This document shows, piece after piece, positions 6,870-11,441 of a DNA stretch of 11,441 bases (position 1 is the stretch's first letter; every line of letters begins with the position of its first letter). The stretch is taken from the NCBI GenBank assembly GCA_011391295.1, contig JAABQT010000026.1, forward strand, positions 1 to 11,441. The letters are read 5' to 3'. The notes beneath the pieces are model-generated. The model had not been told where the DNA came from and made no database searches. It worked only from the letters and a program-made list of their open reading frames with translations. Source of the stretch: Betaproteobacteria bacterium (lineage in GTDB: Bacteria > Pseudomonadota > Gammaproteobacteria > Burkholderiales > SG8-39). Position numbers and translations under genes: made by a program.

Positions 6870-7199
6870 ATGTATCTCATGATTACGGTTGCCTCGATCT
6901 GCGCGGTAGTTCTCATTGCTTGCCTGCTCGCCTTGGTGTGCCGGCACCACAAAACCCTGTGGATCGCATCGGACGACGTCATCCTGTGCTTTGTCTCTCC
7001 CGTGGCGATCATGCTTGCCACGTTCGGCTTCATCTCGCTGGGGTGGCGCATAACGCATGGGGGTCTTGCTGCGGTTCCCATTGGTGGATGGATCGGATCG
7101 GCGGTGATCGTCGCGGCAGCCGTCGCCACCTGGCTCCTGCTCGCACGCCGGATACGCGAAGCCGGGCGCGCTGCGTCGCGCAGCGGCGCCGCGCCTTAG
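6870..7199 (+). CDS. Small three-helix membrane protein, unknown function
   Basis: I do not recognise this 109-residue protein. It has three clear hydrophobic stretches: about 4-24, 38-58 and 72-92. The short polar turns between them carry [13 protein letters not shown] and RITHGG. The end is basic ([15 protein letters not shown]), which by the positive-inside rule puts the C-terminus in the cytoplasm and the N-terminus outside. The start is well supported by AAAGGAG (6854-6860) nine bases before the ATG. A possible promoter lies at 6738-6765. Its stop TAG (7197-7199) overlaps the stop of the opposite-strand aminotransferase, with no terminator between. Base composition in the gene is somewhat lower in GC than its neighbours, as expected for membrane codons. 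It might be a small envelope protein; no specific role can be given. Confidence 0.75.
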   Translation: MYLMITVASICAVVLIACLLALVCRHHKTLWIASDDVILCFVSPVAIMLATFGFISLGWRITHGGLAAVPIGGWIGSAVIVAAAVATWLLLARRIREAGRAASRSGAAP

Positions 7200-8407
7200 C
7201 CCGCCGCCAGGCACTCCACCGCCCGCATCACCCCGTCGCGGCCGAACGGGATGCCTTGCACCCGCATTGCGGCCTCCACACCGGCGAGGCAGCCGAGGAT
7301 CATCGCCGCGTTCACGTCGCCCAGATGTCCGATGCGAAACCCGCGGCCCTGGAGCGGCCCGAGGGCACCCGCAAACGCCACCTGAAAGCGTTCCCGCGCC
7401 ACCGTGCGCAGCGCATCGACATCGACGCCATCGCGCACCTCGATAGTGGTGACGGACACCGAGCGAGCCGCCGGGACTCGACAATGCAGGAACACCGCGC
7501 CTTCGCGCGCCCAGCGCTCGACCGCCGCCTGAACCGCACGCGCCAGCAAGGCGTGGCGGGCGAATACCGCGTCGATCCCTTCGCGATCGAGCAGCGCCAG
7601 CGCGGCCTCGATCCCGTACAGCAGGTTCTGCGGCGGGGTGCCGCAGAATTTCTGGTAACTGTAGTCCGCCTTGCGCCGCGCCCAGTCCCAGTAATAGCGC
7701 GGCGCGGGATTCTTCGCGGCGACCTGGCCTGCGCGTTGGTCCACGGCGACAAAACCGAAGCCGGGCGGCGACATCAAACCTTTCTGCGAAGCGCCCACCG
7801 CCACATTGACACCCAGCGCATCCATCGCGAACGGCGCGGCGGCAAGGGACGCGACCACGTCGACGACGAACAGCGCCGGGTGACCGGCAGCGTCGATCGC
7901 TGCTCGGATCGCCTGCAGGTCGTTGCTGATACCGCTCGCGGTATCCGTGTGCACGACGAAGACTGCAGCAATCTCGGACTTCCGATCCCCGCGCAGCGCC
8001 TGCTCGACGTCATTCGGGTCGATCGGGTAGCCCTCGCGGTAAGGCGTGCGGATCGCGCGCCGGCCGGTCGCCTCGGCCTGCCGGGCCCACTGTTCGGAGA
8101 AGTGCCCGGTCCCCGGAATCAGCATGGCCTCACCGGGCGCAAGCAGGTTGTCCGTGGTCGCCTCCCATACGCCGTGGCCGTTCGCGGCGTACATGTAAAG
8201 GTCGGCCTTTTCGGTCCGCAGCAACCGCCGCAATCCGGCTTCGCACACGGCGATGATCTGGTCCAGCCGCGGGTCGCCGTGGTCCATGGGCTGGCGGTGC
8301 ATGGCGTTCAGCACTTCCGCGGGAATATGCGTAGGGCCGGGCGAGTGCAGAAAGCGGTCGCCGGGAACGCGGGTCGACGCGGCCAAGTGCGGGCTATCGC
8401 GGTTCAA
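7196..8407 (-). CDS. Class-V PLP aminotransferase, alanine/serine-glyoxylate type
   Basis: This 403-residue protein belongs to the alanine--glyoxylate / serine--pyruvate aminotransferase family (COG0075-like, fold type I). Diagnostic parts are [18 protein letters not shown] (20-36) at the start of the fold, [10 protein letters not shown] (74-83) in the phosphate-binding loop, HTDTASG (153-159), the cofactor aspartate in VVDVVAS (D183), and the Schiff-base lysine K209 in [13 protein letters not shown]358 in [12 protein letters not shown] is the likely substrate-carboxylate arginine. It should transfer an amino group from alanine, serine or a ureidoglycine-like donor to glyoxylate or pyruvate; which one cannot be decided. 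No ATG precedes the fold. The start given is TTG 8407; another TTG at residue 8 is possible, and neither has a strong Shine-Dalgarno. The gene stands alone on the minus strand and meets the small membrane protein gene tail to tail. Confidence 0.88.
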   Translation of the reverse strand: MNRDSPHLAASTRVPGDRFLHSPGPTHIPAEVLNAMHRQPMDHGDPRLDQIIAVCEAGLRRLLRTEKADLYMYAANGHGVWEATTDNLLAPGEAMLIPGTGHFSEQWARQAEATGRRAIRTPYREGYPIDPNDVEQALRGDRKSEIAAVFVVHTDTASGISNDLQAIRAAIDAAGHPALFVVDVVASLAAAPFAMDALGVNVAVGASQKGLMSPPGFGFVAVDQRAGQVAAKNPAPRYYWDWARRKADYSYQKFCGTPPQNLLYGIEAALALLDREGIDAVFARHALLARAVQAAVERWAREGAVFLHCRVPAARSVSVTTIEVRDGVDVDALRTVARERFQVAFAGALGPLQGRGFRIGHLGDVNAAMILGCLAGVEAAMRVQGIPFGRDGVMRAVECLAAG

Positions 8408-8662
8408 TCGAGGCGGGCTCTGGCCGGAAAGAACGGCAATCTAGCATGGCGGGGATGCGTGTCTGATCCAGGACCGCGCCGGGTTCCGCTGCGGTTTGCA
8501 TTTGGCCGGAATTCCGCGCAACATTGGCAGGCGATCTACGTTGCGGCCTGTCTTTCTGCTACGTCCGGTACCCGGGCGCGGAATGTAAGTACTCCCCTTC
8601 GGCTAGATTGTTCGTTACCGCGCCCGATTTGCGTGCGGAGTTTTTGGTTATGGAGATCTAGT

Positions 8663-8866
8663 ATGACCATCGGAACCGTTAAGTTTTTCAATGCTACCAA
8701 GGGTTTTGGATTCATCCAGCCGGAAGGCGGGGAAAAGGACGTGTTCGTACACATCAGCGCAGTGGAGCAAGCCGGCATGGGCACGCTGACCGAAGGCCAG
8801 CGCGTCAGCTTCGACGTCGTCACCGAGCGCGGCAAGCTTGCGGCCGGCAATCTGAAAGCAGCCTGA
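8663..8866 (+). CDS. Cold-shock domain protein (CspA family)
   Basis: This single cold-shock domain is 67 residues, the standard length. It is a five-stranded OB fold that binds single-stranded RNA or DNA. RNP1 is KGFGFI (13-18) and RNP2 is VFVHI (27-31). The opening [17 protein letters not shown] is typical of the family. It probably acts as an RNA chaperone or transcription antiterminator in the cytoplasm. The ATG is supported by GGAG (8652-8655) seven bases upstream. The 255-bp gap before it (8408-8662) holds no gene I can support; it should contain the csp promoter and perhaps a long leader as in other csp genes, but I found no convincing -35/-10 pair. An intrinsic terminator at 8912-8937 ends the unit, so the gene is monocistronic. 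Whether it is cold-induced or constitutive cannot be told. Confidence 0.96.
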   Translation: MTIGTVKFFNATKGFGFIQPEGGEKDVFVHISAVEQAGMGTLTEGQRVSFDVVTERGKLAAGNLKAA

Positions 8867-8876
8867 CGACCTGCTT

Positions 8877-8893
8877 GGCGCCTTCTTGGCGCC
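8877..8893 (+). repeat. GGCGCC hairpin in the csp 3' UTR
   Basis: CTTGGCGCC occurs twice, at 8874-8882 and 8885-8893. Because GGCGCC is self-complementary, the copies can form a 6-bp stem around TTCTT, starting 10 nt after the csp stop codon. It precedes the real terminator by 18 nt. It may protect the mRNA 3' end, or it may be incidental. Confidence 0.4.
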
Positions 8894-8911
8894 CGCATGC
8901 TGGAAAGCGAG

Positions 8912-8937
8912 GCGGTCCTTTGGGACCGCTTTTTTTT
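8912..8937 (+). terminator. Rho-independent terminator of the csp gene
   Basis: The stem GCGGTCC (8912-8918) pairs perfectly with GGACCGC (8923-8929) around a TTTG loop. Eight T residues follow (8930-8937). This is a textbook intrinsic terminator 45 nt after the csp stop. The 78 nt from there to the tRNA show nothing else I can support. Confidence 0.92.
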
Positions 8938-9015
8938 GTTCTTGTTCTGCTGTTGCCGGTCGAACGCGCGGCAAGAAAGGAAACGGCCCTGGCGAGCGCT
9001 AGAGCCTTGAGAGAT

Positions 9016-9091
9016 TGGTAGGCCGTGGCGGATTCGAACCGCCGACCAACGGATTAAAAGTCCGCTGCTCTACCAGCTGAGCTAACGGCCC
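9016..9091 (-). tRNA. tRNA-Lys (anticodon TTT)
   Basis: This is a complete 76-nt cloverleaf read on the minus strand. The D-arm (GCTCAGCTGGTAGAGC), the anticodon stem with loop CTTTTAA, and the T-arm with GGTTCGAATCC are all canonical. The anticodon UUU is complementary to 9056-9058, with U33 before it and A37 after it. The 3' CCA is encoded (9016-9018). The acceptor stem pairs GGGCCGT with ACGGCCT, so position 1-72 is G-U rather than the G-C of E. coli tRNA-Lys. The gene lies 51 nt downstream of queC on the same strand with no clear terminator between, so it may be processed from the tol-pal transcript. E. coli also has tRNA-Lys genes right after cpoB. Confidence 0.97.
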
Positions 9092-9142
9092 ACGGGGAAG
9101 GGCGCGATTTTATCAGCCCTCGCACCCAGTTCGCCAGAAGAA

Positions 9143-9814
9143 TCAGGCGATATAGCGCGTGGTGTCCGCTATTCCGCTGTCGACGAACCCCGCCTTGCGA
9201 ATTCGGCAAGCATCGCAAACGCCGCAGGCACGCCCTTGCGTATCCGGTTGATAGCAGGTCACCGTCTCGGCCGGATCCACGCCCAATTCCAGCGCAAGGT
9301 TGATGATCTGCGCCTTGGGAAGATCAATCAGCGGCGCGCTGACGTGGATCTTCCTGCCCTGCACCGCAGATTTCGTCGCCAGATTGGCCATCGCCTCGTA
9401 GGCGCGCAGGTACTCCGGCCGGCAGTCCGGGTAACCGGAGTAATCCACCGCATTCGCCCCCACGAAAATGTGCTGCGCCCGCAGGGTTTCGGCCCAGGCC
9501 AGCGCCAGGGAAAGCAGGATGGTGTTGCGAGCGGGAACATAGGTGATCGGGATCCCGGACTGCGGGCCCTTGTCCGGAACCGAAATACTCCGATCCGTCA
9601 GCGCCGATCCCCCGAACTGCGCCAGGTCCAGCTTTACGACCCGGTGTTCGGCGGCCCCCAGTCGCCTGGCGATGCGCGCCGCGGCAGCCAGCTCGGCCCC
9701 GTGCCGCTGGCCGTAATCCACCGAAAGGGCATGGCAATCGAACCCCTCGCGCCGCGCCCAGGCGAGCGCGGTGGCCGAATCCAGTCCACCCGAAAGCAGG
9801 ACGACTGCGTTCAG
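9143..9814 (-). CDS. queC: 7-cyano-7-deazaguanine (preQ0) synthase QueC
   Basis: QueC converts 7-carboxy-7-deazaguanine to preQ0 with ATP and ammonia, a step in queuosine synthesis for tRNAs with GUN anticodons. The ATP pyrophosphatase PP-loop SGGLDS is at residues 8-13 and the conserved SVDYGQRH at 31-38. Later come [20 protein letters not shown], the [17 protein letters not shown] core, and the zinc cysteines C187, C197, C200 and C203, spaced as in E. coli QueC. The length of 223 residues fits the family. The only ATG/GTG/TTG start gives a protein from GTG 9721 that lacks the PP-loop and would be dead. The frame instead runs back to CTG 9814, which overlaps the cpoB stop as CTGA. I take CTG as the start, probably by coupled reinitiation. 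No queE is seen beside it. Confidence 0.9.
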   Translation of the reverse strand: MNAVVLLSGGLDSATALAWARREGFDCHALSVDYGQRHGAELAAAARIARRLGAAEHRVVKLDLAQFGGSALTDRSISVPDKGPQSGIPITYVPARNTILLSLALAWAETLRAQHIFVGANAVDYSGYPDCRPEYLRAYEAMANLATKSAVQGRKIHVSAPLIDLPKAQIINLALELGVDPAETVTCYQPDTQGRACGVCDACRIRKAGFVDSGIADTTRYIA

Positions 9815-10593
9815 CGCTTGACGCTCTGCGCGAGGCGCAGCTTCGCACTCGCCGCAGCCTGGCTGCCGGGATACTTCGCCAGCACGTCCTGCAGTGTGTT
9901 CTGCGCCGCGATCTTGTCTCCCATGGCTTCCTGCGCGCTCGAGATGGAGAGCATGGCGTCCGCCGCCTTGGGGTCGTCGGGCCAGGTGGCGATCACCTTC
10001 TGGTGCGACAGGATCGCGTTCCGGTAGTCGCGCCGACCGGAATGCCCCATGCCGATCCAGTACTGGGCATTGGGCGCGAGCTTGCTGCGCGGGTAAGCGA
10101 CCAGCATGTTCTGCAGCAGGTCGATGGCGGCGGAGTAGTTGCCGAGCTTGAAGTGGTTAAGGGCGCTCTCGTAGGTCTTCTTCTCCGCCTCCGTCGGTCC
10201 GGCGTCCGCGGGCGGCTTGAGCGCCGCGGCGGAAGCCTGCTCCTGCACCTGCTCGAGCTTGCGCAGCCGGGTATCGATATCGACGTACAGGTCCTTCTGG
10301 CGCTTCTCGGCGACCTCGAGCTGGTTGAGCATCACCTCGATCTGCCCGCGCGAGCGCGCGAGGTCGCCGCGCAGCGCATCGATCTGCCCGGCGAGATCCA
10401 GAATCGCTCGACGCTCCACCATCGAAGATTCCATGGTGACCAGACGCTGCTCCATGCGCCGCAGGCTGTCCTGCGCCGCCTGCACCTCGACGTGCGCGGC
10501 GTCGGCGCGGCGCCGCGCCTCCTGATCGCTGAACAACTGGGCGGTGGCGACCCCCGCCCAGCCCAGCGCCACCGCGGCCAGCAACCAGCGCAT
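9811..10593 (-). CDS. cpoB: Cell division coordinator CpoB (YbgF), Tol-Pal associated
   Basis: This is a periplasmic protein of 260 residues. Residues 1-18 form a Sec signal peptide ([18 protein letters not shown], cleavage before Q19). About 24-118 is a long charged coiled coil, the trimerisation region of YbgF. A Pro/Ala linker follows (about 121-135), then about three TPR repeats from 139 to 250 (including [20 protein letters not shown] and [20 protein letters not shown]). In E. coli CpoB links the Tol machine with PBP1B so that outer-membrane constriction and septal peptidoglycan synthesis stay in step. The start ATG overlaps the pal stop by one base (TGATG), and the stop overlaps the queC start (CTGA). 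The gene therefore sits in a tightly coupled tolB-pal-cpoB-queC run. The family call is firm. Confidence 0.95.
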   Translation of the reverse strand: MRWLLAAVALGWAGVATAQLFSDQEARRRADAAHVEVQAAQDSLRRMEQRLVTMESSMVERRAILDLAGQIDALRGDLARSRGQIEVMLNQLEVAEKRQKDLYVDIDTRLRKLEQVQEQASAAALKPPADAGPTEAEKKTYESALNHFKLGNYSAAIDLLQNMLVAYPRSKLAPNAQYWIGMGHSGRRDYRNAILSHQKVIATWPDDPKAADAMLSISSAQEAMGDKIAAQNTLQDVLAKYPGSQAAASAKLRLAQSVKR

Positions 10594-11153
10594 CAGTACT
10601 CGCCGGGGTACCGCATGTCGCTGCGGCGGTTCTGCGCCCAGGCTTCCTCGTTGGACCCCGTCGCGCGCGGCTTCTCCTCACCCAGGCTCACGGCCTCGAT
10701 CTGGTCTTCGCGCCCGCCCAGCAGCATCAGCATGCGCTTCACGCTCTCCGAGCGGCGTTGGCCGAGGGCCACGTTGTATTCGCGGCTGCCGCGCTCGTCG
10801 GTATTGCCCTGCACCAGCATGCGCGTGGTGCCATTCTCGCGCAGGTACCTGGCGTGGGCCTCGATCATCGGCCGGTATTCTTCCTTCACGTCGTACTTGT
10901 CAAAGTCGTAGTACACGGAGCGCTTGGAAAGGATGCTGTTCGGGTCCTTGAGCGCCGCGGCTCCCGTGGCGCCGGGCTTGGCGGTCAGGTCGACGCCCGT
11001 GATGGGCCGGCCCGGCGCCGGCCGCGCCGTCGCGCCCGGCGCGGTGGTCCCCGGAGCGCGGTCCTCGACGGCCGCGGGCGGCTGGGACGTGGTTTCCGTG
11101 GTTGCGCAGGCGGCGAGCGTGATGGCGATGAACAGGGTGAAAAGTGTTTTCAT
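10593..11153 (-). CDS. pal: Peptidoglycan-associated lipoprotein Pal
   Basis: This is an outer-membrane lipoprotein of 186 residues that binds peptidoglycan and TolB, holding the outer membrane to the wall during constriction. Residues 1-15 are a lipoprotein signal peptide with lipobox LAAC, lipidated at C16. A long Pro/Ala/Thr-rich linker follows (about 17-60). The OmpA-like domain runs from about 78 to the end, with VYYDFDKYDVKEEYRPMIE, the diaminopimelate-binding motif GNTDERGSREYN (116-127) and LGQRRSESVKRML. ATG 11153 is chosen over an in-frame start 36 nt earlier because AAGGAG lies seven bases upstream and the signal peptide begins exactly there; the longer form would put Arg-rich residues before it and overlap tolB. 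The gene follows the tolB stop by 14 nt and overlaps cpoB by one base. Confidence 0.96.
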   Translation of the reverse strand: MKTLFTLFIAITLAACATTETTSQPPAAVEDRAPGTTAPGATARPAPGRPITGVDLTAKPGATGAAALKDPNSILSKRSVYYDFDKYDVKEEYRPMIEAHARYLRENGTTRMLVQGNTDERGSREYNVALGQRRSESVKRMLMLLGGREDQIEAVSLGEEKPRATGSNEEAWAQNRRSDMRYPGEY

Positions 11154-11160
11154 AACAGAT

Positions 11161-11166
11161 CTCCTT
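11161..11166 (-). promoter_or_regulatory. Ribosome-binding site of pal
   Basis: AAGGAG on the minus strand lies seven bases upstream of the pal ATG and just past the tolB stop. It decides the pal start in favour of 11153. Confidence 0.85.
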
Positions 11167-11167
11167 C

Positions 11168-11441
11168 TTACTGAACTAGTGGGCCCCACGCCGGCTCGCG
11201 CACATCGCCAGCCGTGACCGTGAGGCGTTGCTTGATGCGCCCGTCGGCGGACACCGCCGAGAGCACGCCGCGCCCGCCGATGACCGTCGCCAGCAGGATC
11301 TGGCGACCGTTGGGGGCGAAGCTGGGCGACTCGTCGCGGTCGCTGTCGGTAAGGATCTGCACCTGCCGCGTGGTGAGATCGAGCAGCGCGACCTGGAACT
11401 TGCCGCCGTTGCGCATGATGTAGGCGAGGCTCCTGCCGTCC
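11168..11441 (-). CDS. tolB: Tol-Pal system beta-propeller protein TolB, C-terminal part
   Basis: This is the last 90 residues of TolB, open to the right window edge. The periplasmic beta-propeller interacts with Pal and the colicin/Tol partners. The visible blades show the repeating TolB pattern: [45 protein letters not shown], and [18 protein letters not shown] ending [21 protein letters not shown] and EPAWGP are typical TolB blade turns. The stop TAA (11168-11170) is 14 nt before the pal ATG, as expected for the tolB-pal operon, whose promoter and tolQRA would lie beyond the window. Confidence 0.95.
   Translation of the reverse strand, partial: DGRSLAYIMRNGGKFQVALLDLTTRQVQILTDSDRDESPSFAPNGRQILLATVIGGRGVLSAVSADGRIKQRLTVTAGDVREPAWGPLVQ

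Noticed and set aside
6806..8866. A 686-codon plus-strand frame ending in the cold-shock protein
   Set aside because: Only its last 67 codons are the cold-shock domain. The rest is antisense to the aminotransferase and crosses the membrane-protein gene in another frame.
9092..9142. Intrinsic terminator between queC and tRNA-Lys
   Set aside because: Only a 5-bp AGGGC/GCCCT stem with a 12-nt loop and no proper T tract on the minus strand is present.
9143..9721. A shorter queC beginning at GTG 9721
   Set aside because: It would lack the PP-loop SGGLDS that is essential for QueC and is encoded intact just upstream in the same frame.
11154..11189. Longer pal with 12 extra N-terminal residues
   Set aside because: It would overlap tolB, place arginines before the lipoprotein signal peptide, and ignore the AAGGAG seven bases before ATG 11153.

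Overview
The window looks like chromosomal DNA of a GC-rich proteobacterium, most likely a betaproteobacterium. This is inferred from the gene orders yicC-gmk-rpoZ-spoT and tolB-pal-cpoB-queC-tRNA-Lys, a bifunctional SpoT, and the GC-rich codon usage. I see no insertion sequence, phage gene, CRISPR array or rRNA.

Left part (1-6712, + strand): seven co-directional genes with very small gaps or overlaps. They are the 3' part of yicC (endoribonuclease family), gmk (guanylate kinase), rpoZ (RNA polymerase omega), spoT ((p)ppGpp synthetase/hydrolase), a DUF971 protein, a cobalamin-type radical SAM protein ending in a CCAEP tail, and an ATP-grasp ligase. The first four are a familiar GTP-supply and stringent-response block. 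The last two form a compact pair that looks biosynthetic and has no product I can name. They are the best candidates here for undescribed chemistry.

Middle part (6713-8937): a 109-aa three-helix membrane protein of unknown function (+) ends tail to tail with a class-V PLP aminotransferase of the alanine/serine-glyoxylate type (-), their stop codons overlapping by four bases. A 255-bp gap then leads to a small cold-shock protein (+) followed by a strong intrinsic terminator.

Right part (9016-11441, - strand): reading leftward, the 3' end of tolB, then pal, cpoB (ybgF), queC and tRNA-Lys(UUU). TolB, Pal and CpoB serve the Tol-Pal envelope system. QueC makes preQ0 for queuosine. The genes are tightly coupled (14-nt gap, TGATG overlap, CTGA overlap). 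queC has no ATG, GTG or TTG upstream of its essential PP-loop motif and appears to start at CTG, so standard gene callers could truncate it.

Other structure: a perfect 8-bp inverted repeat reaches into the spoT start codon, a consensus TATAAT made of A/T-rich codons lies inside gmk, and the tRNA-Lys acceptor stem has a G1-U72 wobble pair.
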